In this document: piece by piece, positions 25,730 through 34,431 of the stretch
Layout: the number at the start of each line of letters is the position of its first letter
Numbering within the stretch: position 1 is the first letter of the stretch
From: Microbacterium sp. BR1
Lineage (GTDB): Bacteria; Actinomycetota; Actinomycetes; Actinomycetales; Microbacteriaceae
NCBI RefSeq assembly: GCF_002812725.1
Contig: NZ_NMUN01000003.1
Span: 248,001-312,000, forward strand
DNA length: 64,000 nt
Direction: 5' to 3'
The notes under the pieces: model-generated
The model's database searches: none
Seen by the model: the letters and a program-made list of their open reading frames with translations, nothing else
Told to the model about the DNA's origin: nothing
Made by a program: the position numbers and the translations under genes

Positions 25730-26581
25730 GTGCAGCGCATCGTCACCGCAGAACTCGACCTCGATCTGGCCGGCACCGCCGACCTGATCTTCTCGCTGAC
25801 GACCGCGCGCCAGGTGCCGCTCGCGAGCGAGATCCTGACGTTCACGCGCGACGATCTGGTGTACACACCGACCGAGATCATCGACCAGGACGGCACCCGT
25901 CTGCACCGTCTGACGGGCGAGCCGGGGCCCCTGCGCGTGCGGTACGAGGCGATCGTCGAGGGGCAGACGGGGCCCGCGCGGACGAGCGAGCTCGACAGCA
26001 TCATCTACCTGCGTCCGAGTCGCTACTGCCAGTCCGACGAGGTGTTCTCGCAGGCGCGCCACCAGTTCGCGGGGCTCGCGGGCGCCGAGCTGATCGCCGC
26101 GGTCACGCGCTTCGTCGAGCAATCGGTGACCTACACCCCGGGGCTGAGTCTCGGAACCGACAGCGCCGTCACGACGCTCATGACCGGGCAGGGCGTGTGC
26201 CGCGACTACGCCCACGTCGTCATCGCGCTGCTGCGGGCGATGGATGTGCCCGCCCGATACGCCGCCTGCTATGCCCCGGGACTGACCCCGATGGACTTCC
26301 ACGCCGTCGCCGAGGCGTACCTCGACGGCGCCTGGTACGTCATCGACGCGACACGCCTGGCCGACCGGCGCTCGCTCGTGCGCATCGCGACGGGGCGCGA
26401 CGCGGCCGACTGTGCGTTCCTCAGCTTCCACGGCGCGCAGGTCGGGCTCGACCGCCTGCACGTCGACGCATGGGTGGTACCGGATGTCGCGGGCCCGGCG
26501 AACGCGGATGACCCGTCCGCAGACCCGTTCGCCCAGGCATCCGTCCCCGACGACTACCTCGAGCTCGTGCAGCTGGGCTGA
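25730..26581 (+). CDS. Transglutaminase-like protein
   Basis: 283 residues. An N-terminal beta domain is followed by the transglutaminase-like core with the papain-type triad: Cys157 in QGVCRDYAHV, His191 in FHAVAEAYLDG and Asp206 in YVIDATRLA. Members are usually peptidases or amidases rather than true transglutaminases. The GTG at 25730 has AAGGA about 8 bases upstream; an in-frame ATG at 25673 would add 19 residues without family similarity. Confidence 0.87.
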   Translation: MQRIVTAELDLDLAGTADLIFSLTTARQVPLASEILTFTRDDLVYTPTEIIDQDGTRLHRLTGEPGPLRVRYEAIVEGQTGPARTSELDSIIYLRPSRYCQSDEVFSQARHQFAGLAGAELIAAVTRFVEQSVTYTPGLSLGTDSAVTTLMTGQGVCRDYAHVVIALLRAMDVPARYAACYAPGLTPMDFHAVAEAYLDGAWYVIDATRLADRRSLVRIATGRDAADCAFLSFHGAQVGLDRLHVDAWVVPDVAGPANADDPSADPFAQASVPDDYLELVQLG

Positions 26582-26605
26582 CCCGGCGCTCGCGACCCAC
26601 CTCCG

Positions 26606-26663
26606 CGAACGGTCGCGACACGCCGTTCCAGAGTCGTGTGGAACGGCGTGTCGCGACCGTTCG
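26606..26663. repeat. Perfect 25-bp-arm palindrome (CGAACGG family)
   Basis: Arms 26606-26630 and 26639-26663 are exact complements around an 8-base loop. The arm begins CGAACGGTCGCGACACGCCG. The same 20-mer begins the palindrome at 37844-37901, and a variant occurs at 38403-38450. It lies after the transglutaminase stop and before the argS promoter, so it can also terminate transcription. Confidence 0.9.
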
Positions 26664-26720
26664 GATCCGGTGCTCGCTTCGACAGGCTCCGCGACCGCGG
26701 GCCCCACACGGACGCCGAAC

Positions 26721-26726
26721 TAGACT
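26721..26726 (+). promoter_or_regulatory. -10 box of argS
   Basis: TAGACT, 9 bases before the argS ATG; leader absent or very short. Confidence 0.45.
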
Positions 26727-26735
26727 GGGCCAGCT

Positions 26736-28403
26736 ATGAACCCCGAGGATCTCTCCGCCGCCCTGCTCGCCGTCGTCCGCCCGCTCGCCGAGGCGCGACG
26801 CCCGGGTTCGACCGACGGACTCACCGCGGCTGACCTGCCGGTCGAGCGTCCGAAGAACCGCGACCACGGCGACTGGGCCTCGAACGCCGCCCTGAAGCTC
26901 GCGAAGCTCGTCGGGGCGAACCCGCGCGAGCTCGCGAACGAGATCGCCGAGGCGCTTGCGCAGGCCGAGGGCATCGAGAGCGTGGATGTCGCGGGCCCGG
27001 GATTCATCAACATCACCCTCGATGCCGCCACGGCCGGGTCGCTCGCCCGCACGATCGTCGAGGCCGGTGCCGCCTACGGCACGAACGAGTCCCAGCGCGG
27101 CAACACGATCAACCTCGAGTTCGTCAGCGCCAACCCCACGGGTCCCATGCACATCGGGCACACCCGCTGGGCGGCGCTCGGCGACGCCATGGGACGCGTG
27201 CTCGCGGCCAGCGGCGCCACGATCGTGCGCGAGTTCTACATCAACGACGCCGGCGTCCAGATGGACAGGTTCGGTCGATCCGTCCTCGCCGCGGCGAAGG
27301 GTGAGCCCACGCCCGAGGACGGCTACCCGGGCTCGTACGTCGAAGATCTCGCCCGGCGCGTGCTCGCGGTCGAGCCCGGACTGCTCGATCTTCCCGCCGA
27401 CGAGCAGCTCGCCGTCGCCCGCGAGCGCGCCTACGCGCTCCAGCTCGGCGACCTGCAGAGCTCGCTCGTCAAGTTCAACGTGCACTTCGACGTGTGGTTC
27501 AGCGAGCGGACCCTGCACGCCAAGCCGGCGGATGGCGGACCCAGCCTCGTCGACGAGGCCGTCGATCGACTACGGGCGCAGGGTCACGTCTTCGATGCGG
27601 ACGGTGCGGTGTGGGTGCGCACGACCGACTTCGGCGACGACAAGGATCGGGTCATCCGCAAGTCCGACGGCGAGTACACCTACTTCGCCGCCGACGCCGC
27701 GTACTACCTCAACAAGGGCGACCGCGGCTACGCGCACAAGATCTACCTGCTCGGCGCCGACCACCACGGCTACGTGCACCGGCTGAAGGCGCTCGCGGGC
27801 GCGGCGGGCGATGACCCCGACAGGGACATCGAGGTGCTGATCGGCCAGCTCGTGTCGATCAACGGCGCACGCCTCAGCAAGCGCGCCGGCAATATCATCG
27901 AGCTCGACGACCTGCGCGACTGGCTCGGAACGGATGCGTTGCGCTACTCGTTGGCGCGGTATCCGGCCGACTCGCCCCTGACGCTCGACCCCGAGATCTT
28001 GCGCAAGCGCACGAACGACAACCCGGTCTTCTACGTGCAGTACGCCCACGCGCGCACGCACAACGTGGCGCGCAACGCCCTGGACTCGGGTGTCGACCGC
28101 AGCGACTTCGCGCCCGAGCTGCTGACGCATGAGACCGAGTCGGCCCTGCTCGGGGCTCTGCAGGAGTTCCCGCGCATCGTCGGGTTCGCGGCCGAGGTGC
28201 GCGAGCCGCATCGCGTCGCCCGGTACCTCGAGGAGCTCGCGGGCCTCTACCACCGCTGGTACGACAACTGCCGGGTCATTCCGCTCGGCGACGCCCCGAT
28301 CGAACCCGTCCACCGCACCCGCCTGTGGCTGAACGATGCTACCGGGCAGGTCCTGCGCAACGGCCTCGACCTGCTCGGCGTCTCGGCGCCCGAACGGATG
28401 TAG
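26736..28403 (+). CDS. argS: Arginyl-tRNA synthetase
   Basis: Charges tRNA-Arg with arginine. 555 residues, a class I synthetase with an N-terminal Add-1 domain, the HIGH motif as MHIGHTRW (about residue 138), a Rossmann core, the KMSKS-equivalent RLSKRAGN (about 383) and a C-terminal anticodon-binding domain ending DLLGVSAPERM. The ATG at 26736 follows TAGACT by 9 bases. It heads a run of genes leading to lysA and the threonine genes, an order common in actinomycetes. Confidence 0.97.
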   Translation: MNPEDLSAALLAVVRPLAEARRPGSTDGLTAADLPVERPKNRDHGDWASNAALKLAKLVGANPRELANEIAEALAQAEGIESVDVAGPGFINITLDAATAGSLARTIVEAGAAYGTNESQRGNTINLEFVSANPTGPMHIGHTRWAALGDAMGRVLAASGATIVREFYINDAGVQMDRFGRSVLAAAKGEPTPEDGYPGSYVEDLARRVLAVEPGLLDLPADEQLAVARERAYALQLGDLQSSLVKFNVHFDVWFSERTLHAKPADGGPSLVDEAVDRLRAQGHVFDADGAVWVRTTDFGDDKDRVIRKSDGEYTYFAADAAYYLNKGDRGYAHKIYLLGADHHGYVHRLKALAGAAGDDPDRDIEVLIGQLVSINGARLSKRAGNIIELDDLRDWLGTDALRYSLARYPADSPLTLDPEILRKRTNDNPVFYVQYAHARTHNVARNALDSGVDRSDFAPELLTHETESALLGALQEFPRIVGFAAEVREPHRVARYLEELAGLYHRWYDNCRVIPLGDAPIEPVHRTRLWLNDATGQVLRNGLDLLGVSAPERM

Positions 28404-28405
28404 CG

Positions 28406-29215
28406 ATGACCACGCCGCCGGACGTGCCGCCAACCCTGTACTGGGACGACGCGCCCCCGCCCCGGCGGAAGCGCCGGTTGTGGCCCTGGATCGTCTCGCT
28501 CGGCGTGGTGCTCGTCCTGTTCGGCGGTGCGGCGTTCGCGGGCGAGTGGCTGGCGCGGGATCTGGTCGAGCGCGGTGTACGCAGCGCCCTCGCGAGCGAG
28601 CTCGGCGTGCCGGCAGACCAGGCCGAGGTGCAGGTCGGGGGGCTCGTCATCCCGCAGCTGATCTCGGGTCGATTCGACGAGGTGCGCATAGAAGCTCAGG
28701 ATGTCTCGCTCCAGGGCTTCACGGGCGACGTCGAGGTGACCGCGCGCGGCGTGCCTCTCACGGCGGACGGGCCGCTCGATTCGGCCGAGGCATCCGTCTC
28801 TCTCGACCAGGAGCAGCTGCGCACGCTGCTCTCCGGGGTCGAGGGGTTTCCGGCGGAGTCCCTCGGGCTGTCGGGCACGGACGTGACCATGACGGTCCAG
28901 CTCAACGTGTTCGGCGTCGCGGTTCCGATCGGTGTGGGGCTGACCCCGTCGGCGGCGGGTGGGGCACTGGTCCTCACGCCCGCATCGTTCACGCTGGCCG
29001 GCGCAACGGCTGATGCGCAGGGACTGCGCGATCAGTTCGGCTCGGTCGCCGACGCCGCACTGCAGCCGTGGCAGGTCTGCATCGCCTCGTCTCTCCCCGC
29101 GGGGCTGACGCTCACCGACGTTGCGGTGGTCGACCATCAGGTCGTCGCGCAGTTCGACATCGCCAGCGGGATCCTGGTGGATTCGACCCTGCGCGATTCC
29201 GGCGTCTGCGGCTGA
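28406..29215 (+). CDS. LmeA-like phospholipid-binding protein (DUF2993)
   Basis: 269 residues. A proline- and arginine-rich cytoplasmic start is followed by one membrane helix (about 28-50, LWPWIVSLGVVLVLFGGAAFAG), and then a beta-rich domain with the DUF2993 pattern ISGRFDEVRIEAQDVSLQG. Family members bind phosphoinositides on the outer face; LmeA supports lipomannan maturation in mycobacteria. Starts 2 bases after argS stop, so likely co-transcribed. Confidence 0.82.
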   Translation: MTTPPDVPPTLYWDDAPPPRRKRRLWPWIVSLGVVLVLFGGAAFAGEWLARDLVERGVRSALASELGVPADQAEVQVGGLVIPQLISGRFDEVRIEAQDVSLQGFTGDVEVTARGVPLTADGPLDSAEASVSLDQEQLRTLLSGVEGFPAESLGLSGTDVTMTVQLNVFGVAVPIGVGLTPSAAGGALVLTPASFTLAGATADAQGLRDQFGSVADAALQPWQVCIASSLPAGLTLTDVAVVDHQVVAQFDIASGILVDSTLRDSGVCG

Positions 29216-29327
29216 GCCCGACCCGGGCGCGTCCGACGGATCCATCCGCCCACCCGCCTCTCTGGCAACACGAGTGCGCGCCGGCCCGAGCGGTCCGACG
29301 GATGGGGGCCGCACCCGGCCCGTGCCC

Positions 29328-29333
29328 TAGACT
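29328..29333 (+). promoter_or_regulatory. Candidate -10 box of the lysA-hom-thrC-thrB operon
   Basis: TAGACT, about 98 bases before the lysA start, leaving a leader of roughly 90 bases whose function is unclear. Confidence 0.35.
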
Positions 29334-29430
29334 TTCAGCAACCGCCGGGGTGGTGTGTGTAAACCGCCGCCCGCGGATTTGCGTCGGCCCGCGCGTCGAT
29401 GAACGTCCCGAATCCACCGATTGGTCTGCC

Positions 29431-30870
29431 GTGTCCGTCGCCTCGCCGCTTGCCCCCGGATGGCTCGTGCCGCCCGCCGACGCGAATGCTCTGGCCGAGC
29501 ATGTGTGGCCGGCGGCCGCGCGCAGACGTGACGACGGCCAACTCGAACTGGGCGGCGTTGCCGTCCGCGACCTCGTGGCGCAGTACGGCACGCCCGTGCT
29601 CGTGCTCGACGAGGGCGAGGTCCGCGACCGCGCGCGCCGCACGCGCGAGGCGTTCCAGGATGTCGCAGCCCGCCATGGCACCCAGGCCCGCGTGTACTAC
29701 GCCGGCAAGGCGTTCCTCTCCACCGAGGTCGCGCGCTGGGTCACGGAAGAGGGGTTGCGCGTCGACGTCTGTACGCGCGGCGAGCTCGAGGTCGCTCTCG
29801 CCGCCGGCGTGCCCGCGGATCACCTCGGCTTCCACGGCAACAACAAGTCCGTCACCGAGCTCGAGCGTGCGGTCGAGGTCGGCATCGGCTCGATCGTGAT
29901 CGACAGCGTGTGGGAGCTCGACCGCCTCGCCGCGATCGTCGCCCGCCTCGGCCGGGAAGACGGCGGCGCACAGGACGTCCTGTTGCGCGTCAACACCGGA
30001 GTGCACGCCGAGACCCACCACTTCCTCGCGACCTCGCACGAGGACCAGAAGTTCGGCTTCGGTCTCGAGGCCGCCCCGGATCTGGTCGCCCGCGTGCGCG
30101 CGACGCCGGGTCTGAACCTCGTCGGGCTGCACTGCCACATCGGATCGCAGATCTTCGGCACCGACGGCTTCCGCGCGTCCGCCGCACGCCTGCTCGGCGT
30201 GCTCGCAGACCTTCCCGGCGGACCGCTGCCGGTGCTGAATCTCGGCGGGGGCTTCGGCATCGCCTACACCTCGGCCGACGAGCCGACGCCGATCGCCGAG
30301 CTCGCCGAGGGCATCGTCTCGGTCGTCGCGAGCGAGGCGCAGCTGCTCGGCATCCCGGTGCCTTTCCTCGCCTTCGAGCCGGGCCGGAGCATCGTCGGTA
30401 CCGCCGGTGTCACGCTGTACGAGGTCGGGACGACGAAGGATGTCTCGGTCGAGACATCCGACGGCGCGAGATCCGGCGTTGCAGCCACGCGTCGCTACGT
30501 GAGCGTCGACGGTGGCATGAGCGACAATCCGCGTCCCGCGCTCTACGACGCGCAGTTCTCGGCCCGCATCGCCGACCGCACGAGCACGGCCGAGCCCGCG
30601 CTCGTGCGCGTGGTCGGCAAGCACTGCGAATCGGGCGACATCGTGGTCGACGCCGAATACCTGCCCGCCGATGTCGCGCCCGGTGACCTGCTCGCCGTGC
30701 CCGCGACGGGGGCGTACTGCTACGCCCTCGCGAGCAACTACAACCATGTTCCGAGGCCGCCGATCGTGGCCGTTCGGGACGGAGCGTCGCGCGTGATCGT
30801 GCGCGGCGAGACGATCGACGACCTGCTCGCCCGCGACGCCGGGCTTGCGGGCCGGAGGGGAGACCGATGA
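29431..30870 (+). CDS. lysA: Diaminopimelate decarboxylase
   Basis: Converts meso-diaminopimelate to lysine, the last step of lysine synthesis. 479 residues, fold type III PLP enzyme: PLP lysine in YYAGKAFLS (Lys93), HIGSQI and a glycine-rich NLGGGFGIAY phosphate loop, and C-terminal CESGDI plus YCYALASNYN. The GTG at 29431 gives the usual N-terminus (ASPLAPGWL). In-frame GTGs near 29350 would add about 26 residues without family similarity. hom begins inside its stop codon (ATGA). Confidence 0.95.
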   Translation: MSVASPLAPGWLVPPADANALAEHVWPAAARRRDDGQLELGGVAVRDLVAQYGTPVLVLDEGEVRDRARRTREAFQDVAARHGTQARVYYAGKAFLSTEVARWVTEEGLRVDVCTRGELEVALAAGVPADHLGFHGNNKSVTELERAVEVGIGSIVIDSVWELDRLAAIVARLGREDGGAQDVLLRVNTGVHAETHHFLATSHEDQKFGFGLEAAPDLVARVRATPGLNLVGLHCHIGSQIFGTDGFRASAARLLGVLADLPGGPLPVLNLGGGFGIAYTSADEPTPIAELAEGIVSVVASEAQLLGIPVPFLAFEPGRSIVGTAGVTLYEVGTTKDVSVETSDGARSGVAATRRYVSVDGGMSDNPRPALYDAQFSARIADRTSTAEPALVRVVGKHCESGDIVVDAEYLPADVAPGDLLAVPATGAYCYALASNYNHVPRPPIVAVRDGASRVIVRGETIDDLLARDAGLAGRRGDR

Positions 30871-32204
30871 CCGACTACCGCACGCTGCGCGTCGCACTGC
30901 TCGGCGCCGGAGCCGTGGGCTCGCAGGTCGCCGGGCTGCTGCTGCGCCACGGCGACGAACTGGCCGACCGTGCCGGTGCGCGACTCGAGCTCGCCGGCAT
31001 CGCCGTGCGCGACGTCGACGCGCCGCGCGATGTCGACCTGCCGCGCGAGCTCTTCACGACGGACGCCGACTCGCTCATCGTCGGCTCCGACATCGTCATC
31101 GAGCTGATGGGCGGAATCGAGCCCGCGCGCACGTCGATCCTGCACGCGATCTCGTCCGGTGCGGACGTCGTCACGGCCAACAAGGCGCTGCTCGCGACCC
31201 ACGGCACCGAGATCTTCGACGCGGCCGACCAGGTCGGCGCATCCGTCTACTACGAGGCCGCTGCCGCGGGGGCGATCCCGATCATCCGGCCGCTCCGCGA
31301 CTCGCTCGCGGGTGACCGCGTCCGCCGCATCATGGGCATCGTGAACGGCACGACCAACTACATCCTCGATCGCATGGACACCGAGGGCGCCGAGTTCGCG
31401 GACGTCCTCGCCGACGCCCAGCGCCTGGGCTACGCCGAGGCCGATCCGACGGCGGATGTCGAGGGCTACGACGCCGCGCAGAAGGCCGCGATCCTCGCGA
31501 GCCTCGCGTTCCACACGAGCGTCCCGCTCGACACCGTGCACCGCGAGGGCATCACGTCGATCGACGCCTCGCTGATCGAGTCCGCTCGCCACGCCGGCTA
31601 CGTCGTCAAGCTCCTCGCGGTCTGCGAGCGGATCGAGGATGCCTCCGGCACCGGACCCGGCACCGCCAGCCGGGACGCGATCTCGGTGCGTGTCTACCCG
31701 GCGCTCGTGCCCCGGACACACCCGCTCGCGAGCGTCCACGGCGCCAACAACGCCGTGTTCGTCGAGGCCGAGGCCGCCGGGAACCTGATGTTCTACGGCG
31801 CGGGCGCCGGGGGAGTGCAGACCGCCTCCGCTGTGCTCGGGGACGTCGTCTCGGCCGCGCGCCACCACATCGCCGGCGGCGTCGGCGTGGGGGAGTCCAC
31901 CCGCGCGAACCTGCCGATCCTGCCGATCGGCCGCGTCACGACGCGGTACCAGATCACGCTCGAGGTCAGCGACGAGACGGGCGTGCTCGCCACCGTCGCC
32001 GGGATCCTCAGCGAGGGACGGGTTTCCATCGCGACCGTCGAGCAGACGGTGGTGACGGACCCCGCCGGCGGCCCCGGCATCGCACGCATCGTGATCGGCA
32101 CACACAAGGCACTCGAGCAGGACCTCAGCGACACCGTCGCGCGACTCGCCGCCAGCGGCGTGGTCGAGCGCGTTGTCTCGGTTCTGCGGGTAGAAGGAGA
32201 CTGA
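30867..32204 (+). CDS. hom: Homoserine dehydrogenase
   Basis: Reduces aspartate semialdehyde to homoserine, precursor of threonine and methionine (used by MetX at the window start). 445 residues: NAD(P)-binding [11 protein letters not shown] near residue 11, a catalytic segment [14 protein letters not shown], a dimerisation domain, and a C-terminal ACT domain (about 355-430; [21 protein letters not shown]) that normally gives threonine feedback inhibition. Overlaps lysA by 4 bases. Confidence 0.96.
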   Translation: MTDYRTLRVALLGAGAVGSQVAGLLLRHGDELADRAGARLELAGIAVRDVDAPRDVDLPRELFTTDADSLIVGSDIVIELMGGIEPARTSILHAISSGADVVTANKALLATHGTEIFDAADQVGASVYYEAAAAGAIPIIRPLRDSLAGDRVRRIMGIVNGTTNYILDRMDTEGAEFADVLADAQRLGYAEADPTADVEGYDAAQKAAILASLAFHTSVPLDTVHREGITSIDASLIESARHAGYVVKLLAVCERIEDASGTGPGTASRDAISVRVYPALVPRTHPLASVHGANNAVFVEAEAAGNLMFYGAGAGGVQTASAVLGDVVSAARHHIAGGVGVGESTRANLPILPIGRVTTRYQITLEVSDETGVLATVAGILSEGRVSIATVEQTVVTDPAGGPGIARIVIGTHKALEQDLSDTVARLAASGVVERVVSVLRVEGD

Positions 32205-32205
32205 C

Positions 32206-33291
32206 ATGGCACACCTCTGGCGCGGAGTCCTCCGCGAATACGCCGATCGGCTGGGCGTCACCGACGCGTCGACCGTCGTCACCCTGGGCGAGGGTGGCAC
32301 CCCGCTGCTGCCCGCCCCGGCACTCTCGCGGCTGACGGGCACGGATGTCTGGGTCAAGTTCGAGGGCATGAACCCGACCGGGTCCTTCAAGGACCGCGGC
32401 ATGACCGTCGCCCTGTCGCGTGCCGTCGAGCACGGCGCCAAGGCCGTCATCTGCGCGTCCACCGGCAACACCTCGGCCTCCGCCGCGGCCTACGCCGCCC
32501 ACGCGGGCATCACCGCCGCGGTGCTGGTGCCCGAGGGCAAGATCGCGATGGGCAAGCTGAGTCAGGCCGTGGCCCACAACGGCAAGCTCATCCAGATCCG
32601 CGGCAACTTCGACGACTGCCTCGAGATCGCGCGCGAGCTGGCCGACAACTACCCGGTGCACCTCGTCAACTCGGTCAACCCCGATCGCATCGAGGGCCAG
32701 AAGACGGCCGCCTACGAGGTCGTCGAGCAGCTCGGCGATGCCCCCGACTTCCACCTCATCCCGGTCGGAAACGCGGGCAACTACACCGCCTACTCGCGCG
32801 GTTACCGCGAAGAGCTCGACCGCGGCGTCTCCACCCGGCTGCCCCGGATGTTCGGTTTCCAGGCCGCGGGCAGCGCCCCGCTCGTCCGCGGTGAGATCGT
32901 CCGTCACCCCGAGACCATCGCCAGCGCGATCCGCATCGGCAACCCCGCCTCGTGGGAGCTGGCGCTCGAGGCGCGCGACGCGACCGACGGGTGGTTCGGC
33001 GCGATCGACGACGACCGCATCCTCTCGGCCCAGAAGCTGCTGTCGGGCGAGGTCGGCATCTTCGTCGAGCCCGCCTCGGCGATCAGCGTCGCGGGTCTGC
33101 TCGACCGGGTCGACGCGGGCGTGATCCCGAAGGGGGCGCGCGTCGTGCTCACGGTCACGGGTCACGGACTGAAGGACCCGCAGTGGGCCCTGCGCCGCGA
33201 GGACGGTTCACAGGTCGAGCCGATCGTGGTCGACGCCGAGACATCCGAAGTCGCCTCCGTGCTCGATCTCGTCCCCCAGTCGATCGCGTGA
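32206..33291 (+). CDS. thrC: Threonine synthase
   Basis: Makes threonine from O-phosphohomoserine. 361 residues, a fold type II PLP enzyme with the lysine in [11 protein letters not shown] (Lys62), the Asn/Ser phosphate contact [15 protein letters not shown], and the glycine loop [23 protein letters not shown] precedes the ATG. Located 1 base after hom. Confidence 0.96.
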   Translation: MAHLWRGVLREYADRLGVTDASTVVTLGEGGTPLLPAPALSRLTGTDVWVKFEGMNPTGSFKDRGMTVALSRAVEHGAKAVICASTGNTSASAAAYAAHAGITAAVLVPEGKIAMGKLSQAVAHNGKLIQIRGNFDDCLEIARELADNYPVHLVNSVNPDRIEGQKTAAYEVVEQLGDAPDFHLIPVGNAGNYTAYSRGYREELDRGVSTRLPRMFGFQAAGSAPLVRGEIVRHPETIASAIRIGNPASWELALEARDATDGWFGAIDDDRILSAQKLLSGEVGIFVEPASAISVAGLLDRVDAGVIPKGARVVLTVTGHGLKDPQWALRREDGSQVEPIVVDAETSEVASVLDLVPQSIA

Positions 33292-33304
33292 GTGGGGCGA
33301 CCGC

Positions 33305-34297
33305 GTGAACACAGCCCCTCGGGCTACCGACCCCGCCCCGCGGACAACAACGGCAGCCCCGCGGACCCGGGTGGTCCGCGTTCCCGCGACCAGCGCGAAC
33401 CTCGGGCCCGGTTTCGACACCCTCGGCCTCGCGCTGAGCGTCTACGACGAAATCCTCTTCACCGAGCTGCCCGAACCCGGTCTCGAGGTTCTCGTCGAGG
33501 GTGAGGGCGCGGAAGACGTCGCACGGGATGGGTCGAACCTGGTCGTCCGCGCCATAACCTACGCGTTCGCGGCGTTCGGGCAGGAGATGCCCGGGCTGCG
33601 GCTCGAGGCGCACAACACGATCCCGCACGGGCGCGGCATGGGCTCTTCGGGGGCGGCCGTCGTGTCGGGGCTCGTCATCGCCCGCGCGCTCCTCGAAGGC
33701 ACGGTCGAGGTCACGGACGACGACCTGCTGCGCCTGGCGACCGAGCTGGAGGGGCACCCCGACAACGTCGCCCCCGCTCTCTTCGGCGGTCTGACGATCG
33801 CGTGGATCACCCCCGAGGGTCCGCAGCACAAGAAGCTGCTCGTCCACCGCGGCGTCGCACCGCTGGTCTTCGTCCCCGGCTTCACGATGTCGACATCCCT
33901 CGCCCGCAGCCTGCAACCGTTGAGCGTGCCGCGCGAGGATGCCGTGTTCAACGTCTCGCGATCGGCCCTGCTGATCGCCGCGCTGACACAGAGCCCCGAG
34001 CTGCTGCTCGCCGCCACAGAAGACCGACTGCACCAGGAGTACCGTGCCGAGGCCATGCCCGAGACGCTCCGCATCGTGCGGGCGCTGCGCTTGGCCGGGT
34101 TCGCCGCTGTCGTGTCGGGCGCGGGTCCGAGCATCCTCGTCCTCGCGGACGGTCCGGGGCGGCGCCTCGAAGCCGCCGACGTCGTCGCACGCGAGGCCGA
34201 CACCGCCTGGGACGCCCTCATGCTGGCCGTCGACTTCAAAGGTGCTACAGTGAGGGAACACACGGAGGGTGCCACACAGCCATTTTCGGCCGGGTGA
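33305..34297 (+). CDS. thrB: Homoserine kinase
   Basis: Phosphorylates homoserine to O-phosphohomoserine for ThrC. 330 residues of the GHMP kinase family: substrate strand [22 protein letters not shown] loop [17 protein letters not shown], and a C-terminal glycine motif [14 protein letters not shown]. The GTG start at 33305 is 13 bases after thrC; an ATG alternative is not close. Last gene of the lysine/threonine operon. Confidence 0.95.
   Translation: MNTAPRATDPAPRTTTAAPRTRVVRVPATSANLGPGFDTLGLALSVYDEILFTELPEPGLEVLVEGEGAEDVARDGSNLVVRAITYAFAAFGQEMPGLRLEAHNTIPHGRGMGSSGAAVVSGLVIARALLEGTVEVTDDDLLRLATELEGHPDNVAPALFGGLTIAWITPEGPQHKKLLVHRGVAPLVFVPGFTMSTSLARSLQPLSVPREDAVFNVSRSALLIAALTQSPELLLAATEDRLHQEYRAEAMPETLRIVRALRLAGFAAVVSGAGPSILVLADGPGRRLEAADVVAREADTAWDALMLAVDFKGATVREHTEGATQPFSAG
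34246..34251 (+). promoter_or_regulatory. Candidate -10 box of rho inside thrB
   Basis: TACAGT in the last codons of thrB. Transcription from here would give rho a leader of about 175 bases. Confidence 0.3.
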
Positions 34298-34326
34298 ATC
34301 TGGCCTCCGATCGCAATCTGCGAAGC

Positions 34327-34400
34327 ACTGCATGCCCCCCGAATCTTTCTTCATTCTTTCGGCGTGGGCGGGTGTCCGCCGCGGCGACATCGCATGCAGT
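34327..34400 (+). promoter_or_regulatory. Stem-forming leader of rho
   Basis: ACTGCATGC (34327-34335) and GCATGCAGT (34392-34400) are exact complements 56 bases apart in the long leader. They could form a structural stem that affects rho translation or termination. No ORF in the leader is convincing. Confidence 0.35.
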
Positions 34401-34431
34401 CGTGTTCATTCACACGTGCAAGGGAGTACTC

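Noticed and set aside
29350..29430. An upstream in-frame GTG start or a leader peptide for lysA
   Set aside because: The extra residues (VCVNRRPRICVGPR) lack similarity to LysA and no ribosome binding site is seen; leader-peptide control cannot be supported.
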